A DNA stretch of 64,000 nt from Ignavibacteriaceae bacterium (GTDB lineage: Bacteria > Bacteroidota > Ignavibacteria > Ignavibacteriales > Ignavibacteriaceae), in assembly GCA_013388545.1 (NCBI GenBank), contig JACAFB010000067.1, positions 1 to 64,000 of the forward strand, in the 5' to 3' direction. The position numbers and the translations under genes are program-made. Positions 36,389-45,757 of this stretch are shown one piece after another; position 1 is the first letter of the stretch, and each line of letters begins with the position of its first letter. Below the pieces are notes generated by a model that saw nothing but the letters and a program-made list of their open reading frames with translations, was not told the origin of the DNA and ran no database searches.

Positions 36389-37381
36389 TTATCTTTTATA
36401 TGAATGTAAAACCTTCATATAGTTTGCTCTTTCAAACTGTGATGGATTCGCAACATTCATATAACTCATGCTTCCTTTCATCTGCTCAACAGAGTGGTAT
36501 TCGTTTTCTTCCATCCATGTTTTCATTTTGGTAATAACATCAGCAATGTGACCAATTCCAAATTTTAGAAGCGAAGAAAGCATTTGAGTGACAGAAGCTC
36601 CGGCCATTATCATTTTAATAACATCTCGTTCAGTATAAACACCGCTTGTGGCAGCAAGATCAGCGTTAACACGATTGTAAAGAACTGCAATCCAGCGCAG
36701 CGGAAGTCTCATTGCCATCGGCGTACTTAACAAAACGTTAGGAACAATTTCAAGATTATCAAGATCGATATCAGGCTGATAAAAACGATTGAACATAACA
36801 AGCCCTTTTGCACCTGCCTTATCCAGTTCATAAGCCATATTTGAAACTGAAGTAAAGAATGGATGCATTTTGACAGCAACCGGAATTTTAATATTTGATG
36901 TGACTGACTTTACAATATCGAGATAATTTTTTTCGATCTCGGCGGGGGTCTTATTCAGTTCAGTTGCAAGAAGATAAATATTCAGCTCTAATCCATCAGC
37001 TCCCGCCTGCTCAATTTTTTTAGCATAATCAATCCAGCCTCCGAGAGATTTGCCGTTTAAGCTTGCTATTACTGGTATCTCGACTGACTTTTTGATTTTC
37101 CTGATATGTTCAAGATACTCCTCGGGTCCGAGCTTGAATTCGAAAGGTTCAGGGAAGTATGAGGTGGCTTCAGCATAGCTTTCAGCGTGGTATGAGGTAT
37201 GAAAATTCAATTCCAATGCCTCATGTTCAATTTGCTCTTCAAAAATTGAATATAGAACAACTGCACCCGCACCGGCATCTTCCATCTCTTTAATGTTTCC
37301 GATATCCTGTGAAAGAGGTCCGGCTGAGGGAACAATCGGGCTTTTCAATTTGAAACCGAGATATTTTGTGGTTAAATCCAT
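36389..37381 (-). CDS. Dihydroorotate dehydrogenase-like flavoprotein
   Basis: A 330-residue TIM-barrel flavoprotein that opens with MDLTTKYLGFKLKSPIVPSAG, then VVLYSIFEEQI, ASLNGKSLGGWIDYAKKIEQAGADGLELN and VAVKMHPFF. The barrel and the FMN-binding Lys/Asn positions follow the DHOD family, but several substrate-loop blocks of true PyrD are altered, for example LYSIFEEQI where PyrD has a conserved product-binding segment. These proteins are annotated as DHOD-like and probably act on another substrate. The gene begins 58 bases after nifJ, so it may draw electrons from or pass them to ferredoxin. Its role in pyrimidine synthesis is doubtful. Confidence 0.83.
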   Translation of the reverse strand: MDLTTKYLGFKLKSPIVPSAGPLSQDIGNIKEMEDAGAGAVVLYSIFEEQIEHEALELNFHTSYHAESYAEATSYFPEPFEFKLGPEEYLEHIRKIKKSVEIPVIASLNGKSLGGWIDYAKKIEQAGADGLELNIYLLATELNKTPAEIEKNYLDIVKSVTSNIKIPVAVKMHPFFTSVSNMAYELDKAGAKGLVMFNRFYQPDIDLDNLEIVPNVLLSTPMAMRLPLRWIAVLYNRVNADLAATSGVYTERDVIKMIMAGASVTQMLSSLLKFGIGHIADVITKMKTWMEENEYHSVEQMKGSMSYMNVANPSQFERANYMKVLHSYKR

Positions 37382-37439
37382 TTTATTTCCTTTTAAAAAT
37401 TATTATTAACAATTTCAGTTATACCTTATCAGGAATTAT

Positions 37440-40400
37440 TTAATCTTTTCCTTCCTCCTGAGGATTATATGATGCCATCCTTTCGTAATCTTTCCATCTT
37501 TCAATCACATCATTCTGAGCTTCCTTTATTAAGACTTCAGCAGCCTGTGGATGGGATTTAGTAAGCATCTTATATCTGGTTTCCAAATAAGCATAATCTT
37601 TCAAAGGTATTTTCAATCCTTTTGAGTCAAGAGTGAATGGATTTTTTCCCTGCTCTTTCAATTCAGGATTATACCTGTATAATGGCCAGTACCCGGAATC
37701 AACAGCGGCTTTTTGATTACGCATTCCCGTTGCCATATTGATGCCGTGAGCTATGCAATGGCTGTATGCAATTATTAACGATGGACCATCGTATGCTTCA
37801 GCCTCAAGAATAGCTCTTAAGGTATGCTGATCATTTGCCCCCATTGCAATTTTTGCCACATATACATTACCATAGCTCATTGCCATAAGTCCGAGATCTT
37901 TTTTGGCTGCAGGTTTTCCGGCGGCTGCAAATTTTGCTACCGCAGCACGAGGAGTTGCTTTAGAACACTGCCCGCCAGTATTGGAATATACTTCGGTATC
38001 AAGGACAAGGACATTAACATTTTGACCTGATGCAAGCACATGATCAAGCCCGCCATAACCTATATCATAAGCCCAGCCATCGCCTCCCATAATCCAGACT
38101 GATTTTTTCACGAGGTAATCTGCAAGACTTAAAAGATGTTTTGCATCAGTTGTTTTTCCGTTTGAACCGGAATTAATCATTTTTTCAAGTTTAGATTTGA
38201 GACTTTCTACTCGCTGCCTTTGTTCATAAATACCTGCTTCATCTTTTTGGTCTGCAGAGATTAATCCTTCAACAAGTTCTTCGCCAAGATCAGATTGAAG
38301 TTTCTTCAACAGCTCTTTTGCCTGATGGTTGTGCTTGTTGATTGCAAGTCTGAATCCATAACCAAACTCGGCATTATCTTCAAACAACGAATTTGACCAT
38401 GCAGGTCCTCTACCGTTTTCATCCACACACCAGGGCGTTGTAGGAAGATTTCCTCCATAAATTGAAGAGCATCCGGTTGCATTGGCAATAATTGTCCTGT
38501 CACCAAAGAGCTGGCTGACCAGTTTTACATACGGAGTTTCACCGCAACCTGAGCAAGCTCCCGAGAATTCAAACAATGGTCTGAGAAATTGTGAGTCTTT
38601 TACTTTTGTAACATTAACCTTTGTTCTGTCAAGGTCAGGAATTTTAATAAAGAAATCCCAATTTGCTCTTTCAGATTCTCTGATAGGAATCTGTTCAGCC
38701 ATATTTATTGCTTTAAGTCTCGTTTCAACTTTATTCTTTGCCGGACAAACGTCAACGCAAAGTGCACAGCCGGTACAATCTTCCACCGCAACCTGAAGGC
38801 TGTAAAGCATTCCTTCACCATAATCTTTTGATTTGAACTTTGTAGACTTAAATGTTGAAGGGGCATTAGCAAGATATTTTTCTTCGAAAACTTTTGCACG
38901 AATAGTTGCATGCGGACAAACCATTACGCACTTATTACACTGTATGCATACTTCGGGATCCCATACAGGCACTTCAAGGGCTATGTTTCTTTTTTCCCAT
39001 TGAGAAGTCGCAGTAGGATATGTGCCATCAACAGGCATTTTACTTACAGGAAGCAGGTCGCCTTCACCGCCAATTATCTTTGCTGTTACTTCTTTTACAA
39101 ATCCGGTTGCTTCTCCTGAAACGGCCGGCTGAAGCTGCAACTTACTGGTTACTTTATCAGGAACTTCAACTTCAAAAAGGTTTGCAAGAGTTTTATCAAC
39201 AGCGTCAAAATTCATCTGAACAATCTTATCGCCTTTTGCACCGTAAGTTTTTTTGATTGAATCTTTAATCAATCCAATTGCTTTTTCTTTCGGGAATATG
39301 TTTGAGATTGCAAAAAAGCAGGTCTGCATGATTGTATTTATTCTCACGCCCATCCCGGTTTCGTTTGCAACTTTATAAGCGTCAATAATGTAGAATTTCA
39401 TTTTCTTTTTGATAAGGTCACTCTGAACTTTTTCTGGCAGTGAATCCCAAACCTGATCTTTAGGAACGACTGTGTTTAACAGGAATGTAGCACCTTCAAC
39501 TGCTTCTTTGAGCATATCCATCTTTTCAAGAAATACCTGCTGATGACAGGCAATAAAATTTGCTCTGTTGATCAGATAAGTTGATTTGATTTCGTGGGGT
39601 CCGAATCTCAGATGTGAAATTGTTGTTGAGCCGGATTTTTTTGAATCATAGACAAAGTAACCCTGTGCAAAATAATCAGTTCCTTCGCCAATAATTTTTA
39701 TTGAATTTTTATTTGCACCAACAGTTCCGTCAGCCCCAAGGCCATAAAACTTTCCTTTGAAAGTATCCTGGGATTCAACTGTAAATTCAGGATCGAAATC
39801 AAGGCTGCTATTGGTTACATCTTCAATAATACCAACCGTGAAATGATTTTTCGGTTTATCAAGTTTCAGATTGTCGAATACAGCTTTAATCATCGCCGGT
39901 GTAAATTCCTTCGAAGATAAACCGTATCTTCCTCCAACAATTTTAGGATAATTGAAACCAAGCTCGCCCAGGATATATTTTTCTGAAATAGCATTTACTA
40001 CGTCAAGATAAAGCGGTTCGCCGGGTGACCCGGGTTCTTTTGTTCTGTCTAACACTGAAATTGCTTTTGTAGTTTTAGGGAGAACCTTTACAAAGTGTTC
40101 AATAGAAAATGGTCGGTATAATCTGACGATTACTACTCCAACTTTCTCGCCTTTTCTGGTCAGATATTCAACAGTTTCTTCTGCGGTCTTTATTCCTGAT
40201 CCCATCAAGATTATTACTCTTTCAGCATCTGGAGCGCCGACATAATCAAACAAGCGATATTGTCTTCCGGTGAGTTTGGCAAATCTGTCCATTTGTTCCT
40301 GAACAATGTTCGGGCAGGCATTATAGAACGGATTAACTGTCTCTCTTCCCTGGAAATAAACATCAGGATTTTGTGCAGTTCCGCGAAGAACGGGGGTTTC

Positions 40401-41030
40401 AGGATTTAGCGCTCTTTTTCGGTGGGCAATTACCAAATCGTTATCGATCATTGCCAGCATATCTTCCCTGGTCAATTGTTCAATTTTCATAACTTCGTGT
40501 GAAGTTCTGAAGCCATCAAAGAAATGTATGAACGGAACTCTGGCTTTTAGCGTAGCAGCCTGTGAAATCAAAGCCATATCCATTACTTCCTGAACTGAAC
40601 CGGAAGCAATTAATGCAAATCCTGTTGATCTTGTTGCCATTACATCGCTGTGATCACCAAAAATTGAAAGTGCCTGTGCAGCTATTGATCTTGCAGAAAC
40701 ATGAAAAACCGTTGATGTCAATTCGCCTGCTATTTTGAACATATTTGGAATCATTAAAAGCAGACCCTGTGAAGCAGTGAATGTTGTTGTAAGTGCACCG
40801 GTTTGAAGTGCTCCGTGCACACTGCCCGAGGCTCCGCCTTCACTCTGAAGCTCTGTAACCGAAGGAGTTATATCCCAAATGTTTTTTTCGTTTACTGCAG
40901 CCCAGGCATCACACCATTCGCCCATATTTGACGAAGGGGTTATAGGGTATATTGCTATGACTTCATTTGTGTTATAAGCTACATACGCTGCAGCTTCATT
41001 TCCGTCAATTGTGACTTTTTTTCTTTCCAT
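37440..41030 (-). CDS. nifJ: Pyruvate:ferredoxin (flavodoxin) oxidoreductase
   Basis: Converts pyruvate + CoA to acetyl-CoA + CO2 with ferredoxin as acceptor, central to anaerobic or microaerobic carbon metabolism. I use the ATG at 41030 (MERKKVTIDGNEAAAYVAYNTNEVIAIYPITPSS); an upstream ATG at 41132 adds 34 unconserved residues. The resulting 1196 residues match the single-chain homodimeric enzyme. Domain signs are the pyruvate-binding YPITPSS, a receptor domain with GGRYGLSSKEF, the two-cluster ferredoxin block CIQCNKCVMVCP and CTGCALCVDVCP, the SGACSGCGETPY motif, and the thiamine diphosphate site GDGWAYDIGYGGLDHVLASG with TEVYSNTGGQ. The first gene of a likely unit with the DHOD-like protein. 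Confidence 0.96.
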   Translation of the reverse strand: MERKKVTIDGNEAAAYVAYNTNEVIAIYPITPSSNMGEWCDAWAAVNEKNIWDITPSVTELQSEGGASGSVHGALQTGALTTTFTASQGLLLMIPNMFKIAGELTSTVFHVSARSIAAQALSIFGDHSDVMATRSTGFALIASGSVQEVMDMALISQAATLKARVPFIHFFDGFRTSHEVMKIEQLTREDMLAMIDNDLVIAHRKRALNPETPVLRGTAQNPDVYFQGRETVNPFYNACPNIVQEQMDRFAKLTGRQYRLFDYVGAPDAERVIILMGSGIKTAEETVEYLTRKGEKVGVVIVRLYRPFSIEHFVKVLPKTTKAISVLDRTKEPGSPGEPLYLDVVNAISEKYILGELGFNYPKIVGGRYGLSSKEFTPAMIKAVFDNLKLDKPKNHFTVGIIEDVTNSSLDFDPEFTVESQDTFKGKFYGLGADGTVGANKNSIKIIGEGTDYFAQGYFVYDSKKSGSTTISHLRFGPHEIKSTYLINRANFIACHQQVFLEKMDMLKEAVEGATFLLNTVVPKDQVWDSLPEKVQSDLIKKKMKFYIIDAYKVANETGMGVRINTIMQTCFFAISNIFPKEKAIGLIKDSIKKTYGAKGDKIVQMNFDAVDKTLANLFEVEVPDKVTSKLQLQPAVSGEATGFVKEVTAKIIGGEGDLLPVSKMPVDGTYPTATSQWEKRNIALEVPVWDPEVCIQCNKCVMVCPHATIRAKVFEEKYLANAPSTFKSTKFKSKDYGEGMLYSLQVAVEDCTGCALCVDVCPAKNKVETRLKAINMAEQIPIRESERANWDFFIKIPDLDRTKVNVTKVKDSQFLRPLFEFSGACSGCGETPYVKLVSQLFGDRTIIANATGCSSIYGGNLPTTPWCVDENGRGPAWSNSLFEDNAEFGYGFRLAINKHNHQAKELLKKLQSDLGEELVEGLISADQKDEAGIYEQRQRVESLKSKLEKMINSGSNGKTTDAKHLLSLADYLVKKSVWIMGGDGWAYDIGYGGLDHVLASGQNVNVLVLDTEVYSNTGGQCSKATPRAAVAKFAAAGKPAAKKDLGLMAMSYGNVYVAKIAMGANDQHTLRAILEAEAYDGPSLIIAYSHCIAHGINMATGMRNQKAAVDSGYWPLYRYNPELKEQGKNPFTLDSKGLKIPLKDYAYLETRYKMLTKSHPQAAEVLIKEAQNDVIERWKDYERMASYNPQEEGKD

Positions 41031-41338
41031 CTTTTTTCCGTTTTTTAAATAAAAAATGCCCACTTGATAAGTGCCTCTTTTTAGCCAAAAACTATACCAA
41101 GAGAATCCTCTGCATTCTTGATTTTTTGGCAATTGTAATTATCATTTTTGGAAAATTGCTTTGCCTGTTTTATTTCTTTTCTTAACAATGAGAATATGTT
41201 AATTCAAATAAAAATATTGTGATGCGTTTATTGTTGTTGAATGATTCGTATTTTTAGGCTGTATTTCAAAATCATTATTGCAGCTATCACTTTAAAGTGA
41301 TTTTAATTCATTTACTCTTACAATTCCGGGAGCGTTAA
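41031..41338. other. 308-base divergent control region of nifJ
   Basis: AT-rich spacer between nifJ (minus) and a small membrane protein gene (plus). It holds a perfect 16-bp palindrome at 41286-41301, listed separately. No RNA gene was seen. Confidence 0.5.
41286..41301. promoter_or_regulatory. Perfect 16-bp palindrome, possible operator
   Basis: ATCACTTTAAAGTGAT reads the same on both strands and lies 37 bases before the start at 41339, where a dimeric regulator could overlap a promoter. No known site is matched with confidence. It could be chance in AT-rich DNA, though eight pairs in a row is uncommon. Confidence 0.4.
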
Positions 41339-41599
41339 ATGGATCAACTAAACCTTTCTTCTCAAAGTAATCTTTCCAAACCCGTCACAGTTGGCGAGTG
41401 GGTAATTACGTTTATCATCTGCGCTATTCCAATTGTCGGATTTATTATGTTGTTTGTTTGGGCATTTGGCAGTGATCAAAATCCAAGCAAAAAATCCTGG
41501 GCTCAGGCTTCGCTGATTATGTTTGTGATTGGAATAATTCTGGCGATTCTTCTTATTACTCTTATCGGTGTTTCGTTTATGTCGATGTTTAATAGATAA
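41339..41599 (+). CDS. Small two-helix membrane protein
   Basis: An 86-residue protein with two membrane segments: VGEWVITFIICAIPIVGFIMLFVWAF near 18-43 and ASLIMFVIGIILAILLITLIGVSF near 57-80, joined by GSDQNPSKKSWAQ. This GEWxIT...FVWAFGSxxNPSKK layout occurs in many bacterial hypothetical proteins. No catalytic residue is evident. The next gene begins 30 bases later and may share its message. Confidence 0.7.
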   Translation: MDQLNLSSQSNLSKPVTVGEWVITFIICAIPIVGFIMLFVWAFGSDQNPSKKSWAQASLIMFVIGIILAILLITLIGVSFMSMFNR

Positions 41600-41629
41600 G
41601 ACTTTTTATAAAACTAAAACTTTAAAACT

Positions 41630-42391
41630 ATGTTCAGAAAGATTTTAGTTTTAATGTTTTCTTTTTCAATATTTCTCTACTCACAGGAAGAAGGCAGGGA
41701 TTCTATTTCATTAGATGTTGATTTAGAATCCAGCCTTAATTTTTCGGTTACCAGCGGAGATTGGACAATTACCTGGAACGACTCTTCTGCTGTAGCTGTT
41801 GATAACCTCAATGGGAATAAGATAATAATTTTTACTGACCGGATAATTATAAACGAAACAATACTGCCCGACAGCACTTATCAGTTTACTTTTCAGAGCG
41901 ATGATTTTTCTATGCTTTCAATTGTGGGGCCTGTAGTCTCATACTCATTCGACTGGCATTATGATTTTGGGTATAGTGTAAACTACGGAACTTTTTATGA
42001 GTCGATCAATCTTGAATCTCCGGAAGACTTTAAACCTCTGACTTTTTTCTTTGATGAAAAAGAAGTTTTCAGTGAAGTAACAAAAACAAAACTGATTTCC
42101 GAAAGGATTAAAGGAAAATCGGCTCCGGCTGACCTGAAACAGTTAATTGAGCTGCTAAGCCAGGATTGCGATATTAATTTTTCCGAACTATTAAAGACTT
42201 TTGCCTTTAAAGAAATTTCCCACGATACAGTAACTGTTCAGTTCGGGCTGCCGCATGGTTGTGATGCCGAAATGGGCAAATTCACTATGCTTGATGTTAA
42301 ATTTAAAGTAACTCCTTCAAAGCTTAAGTTCTTCAATGAAGCTGAGCAAAATGAAACACTGATGAAAAATATCGGGGGATTGTTTTACTAA
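41630..42391 (+). CDS. Exported hypothetical protein
   Basis: A 253-residue protein with signal peptide MFRKILVLMFSFSIFLYS, so it is periplasmic or further out. The first half reads as beta-strands (VTSGDWTITWNDSSAVAV, DRIIINETILPDSTYQFTF); the second is more helical (KLISERIKGKSAPADLKQL) and has a pair of Cys (CDINF and GCDAEM). I do not recognise the family. The 30-base gap to the small membrane protein upstream suggests co-transcription. Confidence 0.65.
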   Translation: MFRKILVLMFSFSIFLYSQEEGRDSISLDVDLESSLNFSVTSGDWTITWNDSSAVAVDNLNGNKIIIFTDRIIINETILPDSTYQFTFQSDDFSMLSIVGPVVSYSFDWHYDFGYSVNYGTFYESINLESPEDFKPLTFFFDEKEVFSEVTKTKLISERIKGKSAPADLKQLIELLSQDCDINFSELLKTFAFKEISHDTVTVQFGLPHGCDAEMGKFTMLDVKFKVTPSKLKFFNEAEQNETLMKNIGGLFY

Positions 42392-42545
42392 GCAGCACTT
42401 ATTGCTTCTGATTTTTAGCTAAACCCGGAGACTGATTTTTAAACCTGCCGCTGATCACAATTTATTAATTTCTGTAAAAAATAATTGTAAAATTTGTGTA
42501 TCAGTTAAAAAAAATAATTAATCATCAGATCAACAGGAGATTCAA

Positions 42546-44492
42546 ATGAAAAGAAGCTCAATATTTTTTGTGTTATTGATTTTACTGATTTCTTTTGTCC
42601 AGATTTTTCCTCAGACAGTGAGAAAAGAAGTTGGAAACCTCGTAATGGAAAACATTCCTGAAATTCCTCAGCAACTGAAAGATAAAATTTTTCAGTATCA
42701 GAATACCCGCTCCGCTGCATTCCAGGATTGGCTGCACAACGATGAGGGGATATTAATCGCTACACGTTTTGGAGAAACATCACAGATTCACAGAGTAAAA
42801 ATGCCCGGCGGTTATCGCGAACAAATAACATTTTTCACTGAGCCGGTTGGCGGCGCAACATTATGTCCGGATAAAAATAAAAACATCTTCCTTTACACAA
42901 AAGATGTTGGCGGCGGTGAGTTTTACCAGATTTTTTCTTTCGATCTGAACACAGGAAATTTCAAAATGCTCACCGACGGTAAATCCAGCAATGGCGGCAT
43001 CAATTGGAACAATAAGGGAGATAAGTTTGCGTTTTTCAGTACTAAGCGAAACGGAAAAGATTGGGATATTTATATCGCAGATATTAATAATCCCGAAAAT
43101 GCCGAAATGGTTTTAAGTGAAGGCGGTTCTTGGGGTGCCGGTGATTGGGCTCCGGATGATAATTCTTTAATTGTTGGCAAATATGTTTCTGCAAACGAAA
43201 GTTATTTCTACACTCTTGATCTCGCATCAAAAAAACTTGAGCAGATAAATCCTTCATCTGAAAAAATTGCTTACGGCGGAGCAGTTTTTTCAAAAGATGG
43301 AAAAGGAATTTTTATTACCTCGGATGAAAACAGTGAGTTTCAAAGACTTCGCTATTATGATCTTCAATCAAAAAAGTTTACTGTGCTGACTTCAGACATT
43401 AATTGGGATGTTGAATCATTTACATTATCTGAAGACGGGGACAAACTTGCATTTACAGTTAATGAAGATGGAATGGCAAAACTTTATATGCTTGATACAA
43501 AAACGATGAAGTATAATGCTGTTCCAAATATTCCTATTGGGCAGGTTTATGAATTAGAATTTCATCCCAGCGGGAAAAAGCTTGCAATGGTTTTAAACAC
43601 TCCGCAATCTTCCGGTGATGTTTATGTTATGGATCTTTCCGACAATTCTCTTGAGCGTTGGACTTACAGTGAGGTTGGCGGATTGAACACATCGAAATTT
43701 GTTGTCCCGGAATTAATTCACTTTCCAACATTTGATGAAGTTGATGGTAAGCCAAGGATGATTCCGGCTTTTATTTACAAACCTAAAACGAAAGGACCTC
43801 ATCCGGTTGTGATTGATATTCATGGCGGACCTGAAGGACAGGCACAGCCTTACTTCAATCCGATTGTGCAATATTATGTAAATGAAATGGGCATAGCTGT
43901 TATTGAACCAAACGTGCGTGGTTCAAGTGGATATGGAAAATCTTATTTGCAATTAGATAACGGATTTAAACGTGAAGAATCCGTACAGGATATTGGTAAA
44001 CTTTTAGATTGGATTGCAGCACAGCCAGATCTTGATGCAAAACGTGTTGCTGTTACCGGCGGATCTTACGGCGGTTATATGGTGCTTGCATCTATGACAC
44101 ACTTTAACGATAGATTAAAATGTGCAGTTGATATTGTCGGAATAAGCAACTTTGTAACTTTCTTAACTAACACACAGGATTACAGAAGGGATTTGAGAAG
44201 AGTTGAGTACGGTGATGAACGCGATCTAAAGATGAACGAATTTTTGCAAAAGATTTCTCCCACTACAAATGCTCATAAAATTACAAAGCCATTATTTGTT
44301 GTGCAGGGATTAAACGATCCTCGTGTCCCTTACACAGAAGCAGAACAAATTGTAGATATTGTTAGAAAGAACGGCGGAGAAGTCTGGTACCTGCTTGCAA
44401 AGGACGAAGGTCACGGCTTCCGAAAGAAAACTAATCGTGATTTTTACATTTGGGCTGAAGTTTTATTTTTAGAAAAGTATTTGGTTAATTAA
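42546..44492 (+). CDS. Secreted S9 family prolyl-oligopeptidase-like serine peptidase
   Basis: A 648-residue exported enzyme. The signal peptide SIFFVLLILLISFVQIFPQ is followed by a WD40/TolB-like propeller (about 60-400) with repeats such as GGINWNNKGDKFAFFSTKRNGKDWDIY. The alpha/beta-hydrolase domain (about 410-648) has the catalytic triad Ser507 (GGSYGGY), Asp591 (GLNDPRVP) and His623 (DEGHGF), with the oxyanion DIHGGPEGQA segment. It should cut short peptides after proline or act as an acylaminoacyl- or dipeptidyl-peptidase in the periplasm. A GGAG-type site lies before the ATG. It ends at a strong hairpin. Confidence 0.93.
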   Translation: MKRSSIFFVLLILLISFVQIFPQTVRKEVGNLVMENIPEIPQQLKDKIFQYQNTRSAAFQDWLHNDEGILIATRFGETSQIHRVKMPGGYREQITFFTEPVGGATLCPDKNKNIFLYTKDVGGGEFYQIFSFDLNTGNFKMLTDGKSSNGGINWNNKGDKFAFFSTKRNGKDWDIYIADINNPENAEMVLSEGGSWGAGDWAPDDNSLIVGKYVSANESYFYTLDLASKKLEQINPSSEKIAYGGAVFSKDGKGIFITSDENSEFQRLRYYDLQSKKFTVLTSDINWDVESFTLSEDGDKLAFTVNEDGMAKLYMLDTKTMKYNAVPNIPIGQVYELEFHPSGKKLAMVLNTPQSSGDVYVMDLSDNSLERWTYSEVGGLNTSKFVVPELIHFPTFDEVDGKPRMIPAFIYKPKTKGPHPVVIDIHGGPEGQAQPYFNPIVQYYVNEMGIAVIEPNVRGSSGYGKSYLQLDNGFKREESVQDIGKLLDWIAAQPDLDAKRVAVTGGSYGGYMVLASMTHFNDRLKCAVDIVGISNFVTFLTNTQDYRRDLRRVEYGDERDLKMNEFLQKISPTTNAHKITKPLFVVQGLNDPRVPYTEAEQIVDIVRKNGGEVWYLLAKDEGHGFRKKTNRDFYIWAEVLFLEKYLVN

Positions 44493-44501
44493 ATACATTT
44501 A

Positions 44502-44528
44502 AGCTGTCACGGTTCGACCGTGACAGCT
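44502..44528. terminator. Perfect 12-bp hairpin between convergent genes
   Basis: AGCTGTCACGGT at 44502-44513 pairs with ACCGTGACAGCT at 44517-44528 around a TCG loop. It sits between the S9 peptidase gene and ychF and can end both. The flanking T-runs are modest. Confidence 0.8.
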
Positions 44529-44555
44529 GAATCTTAAAATATTCTAATCAGTGAT

Positions 44556-45638
44556 CTAACTATGCCTTACAGAAATTATATCTCCGTCTTTAACAATATA
44601 TTCTTTTCCTTCAAGACGCCATTTGCCAACTTCTTTAGCTTTTGCAAATGAACCTGTTTCAATAAAATCATCGTAATGCACAACTTCAGCACGGATAAAC
44701 TTTTTGAAAAAATCAGTGTGTATTTCTCCCGCAGCTTCCTGCGCCGTCATTCCTTTTTTAATTGTCCACGCACGGCATTCATCTTCGCCAACAGTGAAGA
44801 AAGATTGCACACCTAGCAGATCATATGATTCTCTGACAAGTTTGTCAAGAGCAGACTCGGTTATCCCATAATCCTGCATGAAAATTCTTGAATCATCATC
44901 CGGAAGGTCAGCCATCTCAAGCTCAATCTTACCAAAGAATGAAAGCGCTTTTGTGTTATGGCCAAGTTTATGTTTAACCAATTCATCGAGATACTTTTCG
45001 GTGTTGTTTATTTGTGTCTCATCAAAGTTAAGAGCTATAAGCATTGGTTTAATAGAGAGCATTTGATAAGGTTTAAGCATCTGCATTTCTTCTTTACCAA
45101 AATGATGATCGCGCAGGGGTTTTTCTTCCTGTAAAATTGCGAAGCAATGTTCAAGAACAGGAAGCTCCCTTTTTAGTTTCTCGTCCTGAGTTTTTAAGAT
45201 TTGCTTTTTAATATTATCTATTCGCTTCTCAACCAAAGCAAGGTCCGAAAGGATGAATTCAGTTTCAAAAGCATTTATGTCCCGCATTAAATCTATTGAT
45301 CCATCGGGATGAGGAACTGCTTCATTTGAAAATAACCTGACTACCTGAACAAGAGCATCATTGGTTTTTACTTTACTCAAAAAATTTGAAGTGAACTGGG
45401 TGGAACCAGAATCTCCTTTTTGTAAGCCAACAACATCGACAACTTCAATTGTGGCATTAACTTTTTTTCGCGGATTAAAAATTTCAGTCAGCTTGTCTAA
45501 TCTTGAATCGGGAACTTTAATAACTGCCTGATGAGTCTCTGCTTTCAACAGTTCATTCGGATCGATTAAAGTTTTAGTAATGGTTTGAAACAAAGTCGAC
45601 TTGCCTGAAAAAGGCAATCCAACAATTCCTATTTGCAT
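44556..45638 (-). CDS. ychF: YchF family ATPase (OLA1-like)
   Basis: A translation-linked P-loop ATPase. The start is the ATG at 45638 (MQIGIVGLPFSGKSTLFQTIT), with GAGGAG upstream; a longer frame to 45737 has no such site. The 360-residue protein has P-loop GLPFSGKS, switch-like EVVDVVGLQKG, the altered base-recognition loop ALNFDE (YchF has NVDE where true GTPases have NKxD), and the C-terminal TGS-like end YDDFIETGSFAKAKEVGKWR and YIVKDGDIISV. The nucleotide site is that of an ATPase rather than a GTPase by family rule. GLPFSGKS replaces the commoner GLPNVGKS. It is single, divergent from the M48 gene. Confidence 0.95.
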   Translation of the reverse strand: MQIGIVGLPFSGKSTLFQTITKTLIDPNELLKAETHQAVIKVPDSRLDKLTEIFNPRKKVNATIEVVDVVGLQKGDSGSTQFTSNFLSKVKTNDALVQVVRLFSNEAVPHPDGSIDLMRDINAFETEFILSDLALVEKRIDNIKKQILKTQDEKLKRELPVLEHCFAILQEEKPLRDHHFGKEEMQMLKPYQMLSIKPMLIALNFDETQINNTEKYLDELVKHKLGHNTKALSFFGKIELEMADLPDDDSRIFMQDYGITESALDKLVRESYDLLGVQSFFTVGEDECRAWTIKKGMTAQEAAGEIHTDFFKKFIRAEVVHYDDFIETGSFAKAKEVGKWRLEGKEYIVKDGDIISVRHS

Positions 45639-45757
45639 TTGCTCCTCAAATTCGTTAATTACTTTTACAAATATAAGTAGGCTAAAAATAATACTGATTT
45701 TCATCACTTGATTTTTATATATTTTAACTATTAACAATTATTATTTGGACCAGAATC

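Noticed and set aside
41031-41132. A longer NifJ start at 41132
   Set aside because: The added 34 residues have no resemblance to the enzyme; MERKKVTIDGNEAA at 41030 is the family N-terminus.
44511-44522. A tRNA-like GGTTCGACC arm
   Set aside because: It is the apex of the perfect hairpin at 44502-44528; there is no acceptor stem or anticodon arm around it.
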